A DNA stretch of 57,234 bases, taken from positions 1-57,234 of the forward strand of contig JAJZIH010000013.1 in assembly GCA_021810635.1 (NCBI GenBank), read 5' to 3'. A program made the position numbers and the translations under genes. The DNA comes from Pseudomonadota bacterium. Its GTDB lineage: Bacteria; Pseudomonadota; Gammaproteobacteria; JAKAQQ01. The notes beneath the pieces were generated by a model. It was not told the origin of the DNA. It searched no databases and worked only from the letters and a program-made list of their open reading frames with translations. Each line of letters opens with the position of its first letter. Within the stretch, counting starts at the first letter, position 1. Below are positions 16,662-25,397 of this stretch, piece after piece.

Positions 16662-19261
16662 GCCTGTCCCACCTTTCCCCGACCAGTGTCAGCACCTGTT
16701 TCCCTGTGAGGCTCGGACGCCCTCAGCCAGCGCTGCCAGCTCGCAACAGCGGTCGGATCCTGTGCGGAAAACGACCGCGCGTGCCTCTGCAACCGCGACG
16801 GCAGTCGCCGGGCCGGCTCGCGTTCTAGCAAGGCGGCAGCGAGGGTAAGGGCTTGACGGACGAACTCCAGTGTCTCGGTCCGGCCACCGCGGCGGGCCTT
16901 TCTGTACCACGTGTTGCGGAGTCGTTTCACGGCCTGTCGATCCTGCACGGTGCCGATCCGGCCGAGCTGCGTCAGCTTGCTCATGAGGCGAGGCGCTCTC
17001 AAGCACGAGAGATCGAGGCGTCCAGCCCTCTCTTCCTCCGGTAGGTTCTCTGTCAACTGAACTGTTGCGACGACGACGGGCCCATGCTCCGTGACAGGTG
17101 TTCGTACGGACACCAGCAAGTCGCACGTGCCGCCCGCCCCTCGCAGTGCGTCGCTTTCACCCAGATTTCGAAGCGGGTAGAGGAGCACCCGCTCAGATCG
17201 CGGCACGGGAAGCCGTCGGGGAGATCCATCGCGGAAACCGACCGTTACCTCGTCCGCCCAGCCCGGCTCTGGCAGCAGCACGCTGAGATGCATCGGCGAG
17301 GTCGGCCGCAAATCGTCGACTGAGAGCATGTGGAGCCTGTCGGACCAAGCATGCGGCTCATCTGCGTTCCCAGACGCGGTGATCGCCCACCAGATCCGCG
17401 GCACATGCACGACGACGTCTACGCAGTTCCCCGTCCCAGCGCTCAGACGCCAAGTCGACCTGCCGGCATCCGGGCGTGCGGGGAGGACGACTCTCTCGGC
17501 GCGCGCAGGGTCGAGCGAAATGATCTCCGGCGGACCATCGACCGGTGACACCATGGTGCCGGGTGCAACGCGAAAGACGACCGTGGCTGGACGATGTCCC
17601 TCAGGCCCTGGAAGGGGGGACGATAGCTCGTCGACCTCGATCGCTTCGAGGCCCTTCATGTAGCGGAAGTCGAGGCTCTCAAGAAGCTCATCATTCGCAT
17701 CGTACGCTCGAACATAGAACCACCCCGGCTCGTTGTCGTCCAACCAGTCCCGCAGCTCATCGAAGCTCACCGCCGCCTGACGTGATCGCGACCCCGGTGA
17801 TGGCCCCTCGACGCCCACTACAAAGAGGGACGGCTCCTCGACTCCTTCCACGCGAAAACGCGGAGGCTCTCGGCCGAACAGCGGGCCGGCTCCAGTGTGA
17901 GCGTCCTTGATTGTGTTTCCGATGAGCTGGAATCTCGTGGCAGTGGAAGGTCGGACCTCGATGCGTGAGGAGTCGCTTCCGTCGAGCAGAAGGTCGTCCC
18001 CTTCCCCTTCCACAAGCAGGTGGTTGGCTGAGACCCTCGCCTGCTCCGGAATGACGTTTTCCGGCGCGACTGGCGCCGTGCCACCGGCCGCCAAGTCTCG
18101 TGTCAGTACCCGCGGGGCGATCACGACATAGTTCCCACGCGTCACGCGTGCGACATGCCTACCGCTCACCCCGGATCTCGTGACTTTGAAAACACGGTGA
18201 TTACGCGCCTCGAAGCACCGTTCAGTTTCCATTCCTGCCTCATTGGACCAGCGAACTGTGACGGTTCCGAGTGGATCCATCAGCGGCCAGCGCAGCTCGT
18301 GTAGTTGATCTTCTTGGAGGTCGTTGTCCTCGGCATCCAGCACGCGCAGGTCCTGCTCCACCAGCTCGTCAGGCACCTCCACCCCGACCACCCACGCCAT
18401 GCCTTCCTTCCAGCAGACGAGTTCCGGTCGCGATGAGCGGACTCGGCCCACGTCCCGCGCGCCCGTCGTGGAAGCAGCCTTATCGGCCAGTCCACCAGGT
18501 CCGCGCGGCCTTCCACCACGCTGCTCCGGCGCGACGTGACGCGAACGCCTCGATGGCGGCGCGCTTGGTGGCGGCGGTGTAACTGCAATCTCGCCGTCGG
18601 ACCGCCCCGCTCCACCAGTCCCCACTTGGGACATGGGCGTGTCGTCAAACCCCGCCCCACCCGCCACCTGCTCAGCCACTGGATCCCTATCGGGTCGCGG
18701 TCTACCTGGTTCGAGCACGTCCTCAAGCCCCTCGGAATCGTCGGATTTGACGACGCTAGCGCTCGTGGTCACACCAGGGGTGTCTGTTTCCGACGGGTGA
18801 GCTTCCGGAAGGGAAGGCGACGGCTGGGAATCCGGAACGACGGAGCAGGGCCCGCGAGCCGGCCCTGGCCCCAGAGGATCATCGACGATCGGCGACGATA
18901 CGCCTTCGTCCTCAAGCGCGTCCGACGTGACCGATGCTGTGGCTTCGCAATCTGAAGAGCTCGGGGATGCACATGCTTTCCCCCCCGATGTTCCATCCGG
19001 CGTCGGTCCTCGACGCACCTCCGGCGCAGTCCCCCCGGACTGGGGATCCATGATCGCTCGGGAAGAGATGGCGGAGTTGGCAACCGAGCCTGTAGCCGTG
19101 TTCCGTTGCTGGGCCGACGTCACTTCGATCTCTCGCGGGGTGTCCCCCAATGGTGCTCTCGCGCGCTCGGTTTTCTCTTGCACGCGCTGGGTCCGACCCC
19201 GTACGAACAAGCGGCGCAACCGCGACATGACGTTAGCGATCCACGCTCTCAGGCTCTTCAT
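16658..19261 (-). CDS. Large uncharacterised partner of the DUF1998 helicase
   Basis: An 867-residue protein that I do not recognise from a named family. Residues 1-25 are basic and amphipathic (MKSLRAWIANVMSRLRRLFV). Residues about 30-290 are low-complexity, rich in Ser, Thr, Pro, Gly, Asp and Glu, and probably disordered. Residues about 300-760 have the alternating pattern of several beta-sandwich domains, including WKEGMAWVVGVEVP and FYVRAYDANDELLESLDF. The last 100 residues are helical and basic. There is no enzyme motif or clear membrane span. It is the first gene of the pair, with GGAG before ATG 19261, and is coupled to the helicase by an ATGA overlap. By position it could be the DruH-like or target-sensing component of a two-gene defence system; that is inference. 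Confidence 0.7.
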   Translation of the reverse strand: MKSLRAWIANVMSRLRRLFVRGRTQRVQEKTERARAPLGDTPREIEVTSAQQRNTATGSVANSAISSRAIMDPQSGGTAPEVRRGPTPDGTSGGKACASPSSSDCEATASVTSDALEDEGVSSPIVDDPLGPGPARGPCSVVPDSQPSPSLPEAHPSETDTPGVTTSASVVKSDDSEGLEDVLEPGRPRPDRDPVAEQVAGGAGFDDTPMSQVGTGGAGRSDGEIAVTPPPPSAPPSRRSRHVAPEQRGGRPRGPGGLADKAASTTGARDVGRVRSSRPELVCWKEGMAWVVGVEVPDELVEQDLRVLDAEDNDLQEDQLHELRWPLMDPLGTVTVRWSNEAGMETERCFEARNHRVFKVTRSGVSGRHVARVTRGNYVVIAPRVLTRDLAAGGTAPVAPENVIPEQARVSANHLLVEGEGDDLLLDGSDSSRIEVRPSTATRFQLIGNTIKDAHTGAGPLFGREPPRFRVEGVEEPSLFVVGVEGPSPGSRSRQAAVSFDELRDWLDDNEPGWFYVRAYDANDELLESLDFRYMKGLEAIEVDELSSPLPGPEGHRPATVVFRVAPGTMVSPVDGPPEIISLDPARAERVVLPARPDAGRSTWRLSAGTGNCVDVVVHVPRIWWAITASGNADEPHAWSDRLHMLSVDDLRPTSPMHLSVLLPEPGWADEVTVGFRDGSPRRLPVPRSERVLLYPLRNLGESDALRGAGGTCDLLVSVRTPVTEHGPVVVATVQLTENLPEEERAGRLDLSCLRAPRLMSKLTQLGRIGTVQDRQAVKRLRNTWYRKARRGGRTETLEFVRQALTLAAALLEREPARRLPSRLQRHARSFSAQDPTAVASWQRWLRASEPHRETGADTGRGKVGQA

Positions 19262-19611
19262 TGGCGCCGCTCCGGTTGCTTCACGCTCGCGTCAGCCCTC
19301 CTATAAAGTCGATACAACTCTCTCGAAGCGGGTGCCCTGTAGGCTCGTTGCATCCAAGGACCGGCCACAGCGACGGTGGCTCTCGGGAATGCATCAGTAT
19401 CATGGTGAAGAGTCCACGGAACTCGGCGCCGGCTAACGGCGCGCGAGTTGAGTGGCACCCGCTGGACTTCCCCCGTTTTAGTGGACACGTGGACGTGTGA
19501 GTTTCGATGGTTTCCGAGGAGCGTACCTCCGTTCAAAGTTAACCGGCAAGAGACAACCGACCGAAGAGTGTAACCGATGCGGATTATAAAATCCCTCCCA
19601 GTAGTGTCCGG
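19262..19611. other. Intergenic region upstream of the two-gene module
   Basis: No gene is supported here. On the minus strand TTTATA at 19307-19302, with TTCGAG-like sequence about 15-17 bases upstream, is a possible promoter for the two-gene module. GTTTTAGTGGACAC near 19475 and AGTAGTGTCCGGTTAA near 19600 look like insertion-sequence ends; the second directly abuts the IS4-family remnant. Confidence 0.4.
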
Positions 19612-19855
19612 TTAAATATTGGGCAAACTCAACTGGTTAGGAGTCAAGGCTGTTTCTGAAGCGGGTGGATCGAGCTGCAAGGCGCATGAAATCTCGGTTT
19701 TCTCAAAAACTGAGACGGAGAGAATCTGTAGCAACGTGTATAGCGAGGCATTCAGGTGAAGCTCCTTCTTGACGATAGCAATGAGACATAGGTGGATACG
19801 GTGCACCAGATTTGGGTCTTCACCGCATTCTCGCGGGTGCTGTCCCGTCCCACCA
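19612..19855 (-). pseudogene. IS4-family transposase, 3' remnant
   Basis: Two minus-strand frames together give the C-terminus of an IS4-family DDE transposase. ENAVKTQIWCTVSTYV is in one frame. LIAIVKKELHLNASLYTLLQ, ILSVSVFEKTEISCALQ and a final NQLSLPNI are in the next. Intact relatives read straight through this junction, so there is a frameshift, and everything before the ENAVKTQIW motif is missing. The probable element end, AGTGTCCGGTTAA, lies just past the stop. Confidence 0.7.
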
Positions 19856-19870
19856 ATTCGGGGCCACAGC

Positions 19871-19961
19871 CTCTTCCAATGGCATATGAGGCTGAACGGG
19901 TTCCGTATTTCCAACGGCATATGAGGCTGAAATAGGGATTTGGGTCGATCATCTACCGACT
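19871..19961 (+). repeat. Left end of integrase-type insertion element, copy 1
   Basis: The 91 bases before the transposase ATG closely resemble the 90 bases before the ATG at 57201; both begin CTCTTCCAAT and share GTATTTCCAAC and TTTGGGTCGATCAT. Within this copy a 23-base unit occurs twice (19874-19896 and 19909-19931), identical except for one base, with starts 35 bases apart. Repeated units at an element end suggest transposase-binding sites. Confidence 0.65.
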
Positions 19962-20321
19962 ATGGTGATCGACATGAATGACTCAAGGCTCAACACGATC
20001 GAGCAAATCCGGGAGTTTCTGGAAGGTACGGCCAATGTCGACTTCTCCATCCCGGCCGATGAATCCAGGCTTCGCGCCTTTGTGGCAACCGTCATCAAGC
20101 GGTTTCGCTACTTCCAACTGCCCAAGGGGCAACGGGGGGTTCTGTTTGCCTATATGCGGCGCTTGACCGGATATTCGCGGCAGCATCTGTCCCGACTCAT
20201 TGCACAGTACCGTGAGACCAAGACCCTCAAACCCCAGAACCGAGCCAGCTCTCACTCCAGCAGAAAGCCACCAGGCCACATGTCCGATGTTCCTTACTAC
20301 TGCAGATGTATAACATTTTGA
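19962..20321 (+). pseudogene. Truncated integrase-core transposase, N-terminal part
   Basis: A 119-residue open frame. Residues 1-98 resemble the N-terminal helix-turn-helix region of integrase-catalytic-domain transposases (LNTIEQIREFLEGT, FVATVIKRFRYFQLPKGQRG, YMRRLTGYSRQHLSRLIAQY). Such proteins are normally over 300 residues, with a DDE core after this part. Here the similarity stops around base 20256 and the last 20 residues are unrelated. The element was probably cut when the adjacent restriction island arrived or was rearranged. A second copy of the same gene starts at 57201. Confidence 0.65.
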
Positions 20322-20339
20322 GGAATCTCTCCCTTTGTC

Positions 20340-23027
20340 CTATGAGCAATTAAACTGCTGAGCAAGACCTACCAGGGTCACATTCTCCGCGATGGTATCG
20401 TGAGGGATGAGCACATACTCCCACGGCTTGCCACCATGATCGCGTGCGTAAGCGGAGGCGTTCGCACACCATTCAACGCCAGCCTCTTTCTTTTCCACGA
20501 CAGCCGGGTCTTCAAGCTCCTTGCGCATTTTTGATTCCAGCATATAGATTGCATCGGTAGTTTCTGCTACGAAATCCGGTACGTATTCCGGCCTTTCGCC
20601 GCCAAGGCGGTAGAACAACTGGAATTGGCCTTTGGCTGGCCTGAACCATTTCAAAGCGTCGCGTTCCAGGATCACCGCCAGCTTGCGCTCGGCGTCCGAG
20701 TCAAACTTCTGCACCGGATACAAGCAACGCTGAAAGCCGCCAAACAGGTACTTCGCCATGTTGCTTTTGTCTTCCGGCGCAACACGGTAATTGGCGGGTT
20801 CCTCATTCACACCCAGCGTGTAGGCGCTCGGTTTCAACTCTGTGAAGCCTTTGCTGATGACAACCTCATAATCCGTGGCACCCTCGAAAAAATGTGGTTG
20901 CATCTGCGCGTGGACGAAGTGCGCGATCGGCTTCTGGTGGCAACGCAGCACCTTGCGGGCGTCTTCCTCGGAAAGGTAGCTCTTGAAATGATCGACCACC
21001 TGCGTGGCAAGCCCGTAGAGCAATTCAGCCTGGTCGTCATAAGAAACATCGTCGAAGTCCACGAGCCCGCTGACCACGTAGTCTTCGAGCCGTGCCTCCT
21101 CCACGCCGCCATGCCCGAGCGCGACGAAGTCCCGTTGGCCGGTCCGCAGATGCTGAACCCACAGTTCATCTGACACGGGCGGATACTTCAAAGCAGACAG
21201 ATCGAGCGCGAAAGGCCGGAATCCTGAAGTCACTTCGCCCTTAGGCACCACTAGAATGCGTGGAATTTCGATGGTGCGCTCGGCGATCAGCTCCACAGTC
21301 TTCGCCACCACAGCAGAAAAATCCGGCTTCTCCGCAATGCCTTCCAATCCAAGTTGTGTAGGCGTGCATTGCGCCTCGACAGCTTTGATGATGGCCGCCT
21401 GTATATCCGGCTTCTTCAAGTGCTCGATCGTCGGCAGCTTCTGCGGCTGGTTCTCGAGCCTGCGGATGACGTCATAGGTTGCCTGCGCAACTTTCTGTTC
21501 AACAGTTGTGGCGAACGCCGGTTGCTCGTACCGGCCAGCCAGCGTCGTGCTGCTAGTCATCGCTGGCGGCACGAAGCGCAACTTACTGACAAGCACCGAT
21601 TGTGAAATCACGGTCCTGGTTTTCTGATCGAGTTGCGTGTTGTCCAGTACGACCGCCTGCAATCGGATCGGCGAATCCGGCCGGTTTGCCTCTTCTATGA
21701 TTTCCTGAAATTTATCGTGGGCGACGATGTTCAGCCGGTCCACAGCCGTTACCCCAGTACGTTTGCCATACGGCAGGCGCAGGCCGCGACCGATGGACTG
21801 CTCGATCAGGGTGCGCGCATTGGCGGCGCGCAGCGGCACGATGGTATAGAGGTTGGTCACATCCCAGCCTTCCTTGAGCATGTTGACGTGAATGACGATC
21901 TCGGTCGGCTCGTCGGCGTGCTCCACCTTGAGCAATCGCTCGATCATTTCCTCTTCCTTTGCGCCCGTCTGGCTGGAATCGACCTGGATCGCCTTGTCCT
22001 TGTAGCGGCCCTCAAAAAATCGATCCGACTGGATCAATGCGAGCAGTTCCCCGGCATGCGTCGTGTCCCGCGAGATCACCAGCAGGAAAGGCTTGACGAT
22101 CGGCTTGTCCATCTCGCGCGCAAAGGTCTCCAGGTCCACCTTCACGCTTTCGTGCAGGCGGATGCCATCTTCCAGCTTGAGGCGCTCGATCTCGTCTGCC
22201 GACATACCCTTCGGATCAAAATCCTTGCGTGTGACGACTGCCGGCTCCTTGACGAAGCCATCGGCCATCGCCTGGGCAAGCGGATAGTCGTAGATGACGT
22301 TCTTGAACGGCACTGCGCCGCGGCTGGATTCGACGAACGGCGTGGCGGTCAATTCCAGGCCCAGGATCGGCTTCAATTCGTTGATCGCGCGCACACCTGC
22401 GCTCGCCCGGTAGCGGTGTGACTCGTCCATCAGCAATACCAGGTCCGGCAGACCAGCCAGGTAATCGAAATAGCTCTCGCCGATGTATTCTGAAAGCCGC
22501 TTGATGCGCGGTGCTTTGCCGCCACGCACTTCGGAATTGATCTTGGAAATGTTGAAGATATTGATGCGCACGCTGCCGAACAGCGTCCCGCTGACCGGGT
22601 CGCGCTGGTCATAATTGTCGCCGGTGATGAGCACTGGCGAATTGACCGCAAACTCGGCAATGCCCTTGAATACGTACTTCGGCGTGTTGGGCGTGAAGTC
22701 CGCGATCAGCTTGTTGTAGATGGTCAGGTTCGGCGCCAGCACAAAGAAATTGTTGATGCGGTGCGCCAGGTGCAGGTAGCTGATGAAGGCGCCCATCAGC
22801 CGCGTCTTGCCCACGCCGGTCGCCAGCGCGAAGCACAGCGAGGGAAACTCGCGCTCGAAGTCCGTCACCGAGGGAAATTCGCTCCTGATCGCCTCCAGCG
22901 CGGTCGCCACGTCCGCCTCCTTGCACGGCGGCGCGATCTCAGTGGTGCGGTCCAGAATCTCCAGCGAGCGGCGCTGCGGTGGGCGCAGGCTCAAGCGGCC
23001 GGCAATGGCGTTGACGTCTCGATTCAT
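20340..23027 (-). CDS. res: Type III restriction enzyme, Res subunit
   Basis: An 895-residue restriction subunit. Walker A is ATGVGKT (69-75) and the DEAD-box variant DESH is at 201-204. LELTATPF, HVNMLKEGWDV and QSIGRGLRLPYG are the following helicase motifs. Near the C-terminus, PDFVAETTDAIYMLESK fits the PD-(D/E)xK endonuclease site. I start at ATG 23027: it overlaps the preceding 59-residue gene by 4 bases, and the 109 residues encoded upstream in this frame belong to that gene's region. Type III enzymes need Res and Mod together, scan DNA after ATP hydrolysis and cut between two head-to-head unmethylated sites. It is the last gene of the seven-gene operon, with the mod gene two genes upstream of the 59-aa gene. 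Confidence 0.92.
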   Translation of the reverse strand: MNRDVNAIAGRLSLRPPQRRSLEILDRTTEIAPPCKEADVATALEAIRSEFPSVTDFEREFPSLCFALATGVGKTRLMGAFISYLHLAHRINNFFVLAPNLTIYNKLIADFTPNTPKYVFKGIAEFAVNSPVLITGDNYDQRDPVSGTLFGSVRINIFNISKINSEVRGGKAPRIKRLSEYIGESYFDYLAGLPDLVLLMDESHRYRASAGVRAINELKPILGLELTATPFVESSRGAVPFKNVIYDYPLAQAMADGFVKEPAVVTRKDFDPKGMSADEIERLKLEDGIRLHESVKVDLETFAREMDKPIVKPFLLVISRDTTHAGELLALIQSDRFFEGRYKDKAIQVDSSQTGAKEEEMIERLLKVEHADEPTEIVIHVNMLKEGWDVTNLYTIVPLRAANARTLIEQSIGRGLRLPYGKRTGVTAVDRLNIVAHDKFQEIIEEANRPDSPIRLQAVVLDNTQLDQKTRTVISQSVLVSKLRFVPPAMTSSTTLAGRYEQPAFATTVEQKVAQATYDVIRRLENQPQKLPTIEHLKKPDIQAAIIKAVEAQCTPTQLGLEGIAEKPDFSAVVAKTVELIAERTIEIPRILVVPKGEVTSGFRPFALDLSALKYPPVSDELWVQHLRTGQRDFVALGHGGVEEARLEDYVVSGLVDFDDVSYDDQAELLYGLATQVVDHFKSYLSEEDARKVLRCHQKPIAHFVHAQMQPHFFEGATDYEVVISKGFTELKPSAYTLGVNEEPANYRVAPEDKSNMAKYLFGGFQRCLYPVQKFDSDAERKLAVILERDALKWFRPAKGQFQLFYRLGGERPEYVPDFVAETTDAIYMLESKMRKELEDPAVVEKKEAGVEWCANASAYARDHGGKPWEYVLIPHDTIAENVTLVGLAQQFNCS

Positions 23028-23203
23028 CGCTTGGGGCTTTCGGCGCTTCGCGAAACCTTGTGGGTGGCTGGTTTGGACGCCACGATCAGGCGGGTTCCCG
23101 TCTGCGCGGCGATCTTTTTCGCGCGCTTCGCCGAACGCCGCAAGGCCGGCAAGGAACCGGCCAGCACCGGGTTGTTCGATTGCGTAATGCTCTTCGTGTT
23201 CAT
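23024..23203 (-). CDS. 59-residue basic protein between kinase and Res (possible antitoxin)
   Basis: A small gene whose start overlaps the kinase stop and whose stop overlaps the res start, both as ATGA. The protein is basic: NNPVLAGSLPALRRSAKRAK, then a short segment AAQTGTRLIVAS. The pattern of Ala/Arg-rich helix followed by QTGT-hydrophobic strand resembles small proteins often found next to zeta-like P-loop kinases, which may be antitoxins. The tight double overlap makes it very likely that it is translated. Its function is not established, and usually such a protein lies before the kinase rather than after it. Confidence 0.65.
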   Translation of the reverse strand: MNTKSITQSNNPVLAGSLPALRRSAKRAKKIAAQTGTRLIVASKPATHKVSRSAESPKR

Positions 23204-23721
23204 GATTTACCCTTCCAATCAATGATCCTCGGCTCAGCACTGGAATTATCGTATTCCACCCAGTCATCAACCAGATTCCGGTACAACTCATCGAAGTTCC
23301 TGCGGCCCGTGGCGAAGCGGCGCCGGATGACCGTTTCGGGCACGGCGTGGCCACCCTGGCGCACCCGCTCCGCGACGCGTTCGATGGCCATGTCTCTGCT
23401 TGTCAGTGACAGAAAAATCAGCGTCACGTGATACCCGGCTTTCTGCCAGCGAGGAATCTTGCGGGCATACTGCGTACCGGCGAGCGTCGTTTCAAACGCG
23501 AAGCTCTCGCCACATGTTACATGTTCGGCCATCTCGCGCAGCATCAAGCGCCCCGCCTTGATCGCAGCCAGTTCCGGGCGAAAAGGGGACAGGCCCGCTG
23601 CGATCAGGTCGGCGTTGATGAAAACCGGACAACCTGCCTCGTTCGGCAGAAACTCCATGGCGAAGGTGGTTTTTCCCGCGCCATTCGGCCCGGCGATGAT
23701 GATGATGCGCTTGGCGCTCAT
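23200..23721 (-). CDS. Zeta-toxin-like P-loop kinase
   Basis: A 173-residue P-loop protein. Walker A is GPNGAGKTT at about residues 11-19. INADLIAAGLSPF carries the Asp expected in zeta-type kinases, and ESFAFETTLAG matches the conserved segment that binds the sugar-nucleotide substrate. Zeta toxins phosphorylate UDP-N-acetylglucosamine and block wall synthesis; many chromosomal relatives are uncharacterised. It lies inside the restriction operon, overlapping both mod and the 59-aa gene by 4 bases. One reading is that it is a toxin released when the operon is lost or inhibited. Another is that it is simply a linked toxin-antitoxin cassette. Confidence 0.8.
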   Translation of the reverse strand: MSAKRIIIIAGPNGAGKTTFAMEFLPNEAGCPVFINADLIAAGLSPFRPELAAIKAGRLMLREMAEHVTCGESFAFETTLAGTQYARKIPRWQKAGYHVTLIFLSLTSRDMAIERVAERVRQGGHAVPETVIRRRFATGRRNFDELYRNLVDDWVEYDNSSAEPRIIDWKGKS

Positions 23722-25397
23722 GCCGGATCATCCCCGAACAACTCTTCTTGCGCCCCACTCCCCTCAGGAGAGGAATTGAGGTGGGAGTTCGGAAGTTTGT
23801 CAGGTTCCGGTGCCCGCGGTAGGTTCTCCACCTGTAGCGAATAATCGTCGTGCCCCCATTCGCAGCGCGACAGCACCTGCTTCGGAATCTTGCGGACGGT
23901 GAGGTTCTCGTAAGCATTGGCGCGCGCGCGGAAAGCCGTGCACAGCACCAACAGCGAGCGCTCCGCCCCCACCTCGTCGTTCAACTGCTTCAACTGCTCG
24001 TGCGTCAGGCTGGCGGTGGTGACGTAGATGAAATCGCGCTCGGTGGAATGGCCATGCTGCCAGTACACGGAATCCGACGGCGCGTAGGTGAAGCCCTCCA
24101 GCTTGCACAGCGCTTCTGCCAGCATCGCCGCGTTGTACTCGCGGCTGATGACCCAGTTGCCCCACTTGTCTTTTTCCAGCAGCGACGGCGCCAGCCGGTA
24201 ATAGCGGAACCCGCCGCCGCCTTTCCACGCTACCACTTTGGTGATGCCACCCGTATCTTCGCCGTCAATCACCTTCTTCAGACGCGGAATAATGTGCGTA
24301 TGGCAATGCTCGCCAAACTCCACCATGATCCAGCGGCGGCCCATCTTCTGCGCCACCGCGCCGGTGGTGCCGGAGCCAGCGAAAGAGTCGAGGACGAGGT
24401 CGCCGAGGTTGGTGGCGATTTCTAGTACACGTTGAATAAGGCTCTCTGGTTTTGGCGTTGCGAAAGGATCCGTTTCATTAAATGAAATAACCTCTCTTTT
24501 GGCAGCTTGATTATTACCGACATCTTCATGCCGCCAAACCGTGGTTGGCACAGTTCCTTCTCTTACCCGATCAGCAAATTTTTTCAAACGTGGCACAGGA
24601 TTTTTGCCATCCTTCCCCCACCAAAGAAGATTATCTCCAACATTTTTTTCGTGTGTGTTTCTGTCGAAAGCCCAGACTCTGATTGGGTTCGGCCAAACTT
24701 CTTCGCCCGTATTCGGGTTTAGTATTGGATAGTAAAGATTAGGTCTTTCGTATTTTGATTTTGCGCATGTATAATCTGCTGAACTCCACATTCCTCTTGG
24801 ATCATTATCAGGATTCTTGAAATACTTTTCTTGCTTTTGGCTACGCGCCAACAAATTTGGACGCCAGGTTTCTTTATTTTTTGAGAACACGAGAATGTGA
24901 TCGTGATTTAGGCTCAACCATTTCGCGTCGTTCTGAGGCGAGAATTTCTTTTCCCACATAACATTCGCCACGAAATTTGGACGCCCAAACACCTCATCAC
25001 ACAACACCTTGAGGTAATGCGCTTCGTTGTCATCAATCGTGACCCACAGCGAGCCATCATCCGATAGTAGCCGCCGAATGATCTCCAACCGATCCCGCAT
25101 CAGCGACAGCCAGATCGAATGCTCCACCCCGTCGTCGTAGTGTGTGAACGCGCTGCCTGTGTTGTAGGGCGGATCAATGAAGACGCACTTCACCTTCCCC
25201 GCAAACTCCTGCTCCAGCGCCTTCAGCGCCAGCAGGTTGTCACCAAGGATCAGTCGGTTGTCGAAGATGTCCTTGTCCGTCACCTGCTGCTTCGCGTGAT
25301 ACGACTTTGCCGCATCCTCCAGCAGAATCCGTGGCTCTAGCTTCGGCCGGCTCTCTTTCCCAATCCACGTCAGCTCCAGCTTTTGCTTCTTCGGCAT
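23718..25397 (-). CDS. mod: Type III DNA methyltransferase, Mod subunit
   Basis: A 559-residue N6-adenine methyltransferase of the beta class. DPPYNTG (75-81) comes first and the S-adenosylmethionine motif FAGSGTT (339-345) follows, so the target-recognition domain lies between them. I start at ATG 25397, whose A is also the last base of the PIN gene stop (TGATG). Mod modifies the host site and gives the type III complex its sequence specificity; Res needs it to cut. The DNA encoding residues about 146-325 is clearly richer in A and T than the sequence on both sides, which suggests that the recognition domain was exchanged. The C-terminal tail is Pro/Ser/Glu-rich. Confidence 0.93.
   Translation of the reverse strand: MPKKQKLELTWIGKESRPKLEPRILLEDAAKSYHAKQQVTDKDIFDNRLILGDNLLALKALEQEFAGKVKCVFIDPPYNTGSAFTHYDDGVEHSIWLSLMRDRLEIIRRLLSDDGSLWVTIDDNEAHYLKVLCDEVFGRPNFVANVMWEKKFSPQNDAKWLSLNHDHILVFSKNKETWRPNLLARSQKQEKYFKNPDNDPRGMWSSADYTCAKSKYERPNLYYPILNPNTGEEVWPNPIRVWAFDRNTHEKNVGDNLLWWGKDGKNPVPRLKKFADRVREGTVPTTVWRHEDVGNNQAAKREVISFNETDPFATPKPESLIQRVLEIATNLGDLVLDSFAGSGTTGAVAQKMGRRWIMVEFGEHCHTHIIPRLKKVIDGEDTGGITKVVAWKGGGGFRYYRLAPSLLEKDKWGNWVISREYNAAMLAEALCKLEGFTYAPSDSVYWQHGHSTERDFIYVTTASLTHEQLKQLNDEVGAERSLLVLCTAFRARANAYENLTVRKIPKQVLSRCEWGHDDYSLQVENLPRAPEPDKLPNSHLNSSPEGSGAQEELFGDDPA

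Noticed and set aside
19258-19536. Minus-strand 92-codon frame upstream of the two-gene module
   Set aside because: No ribosome site, no family pattern, and it would overlap the promoter expected there.
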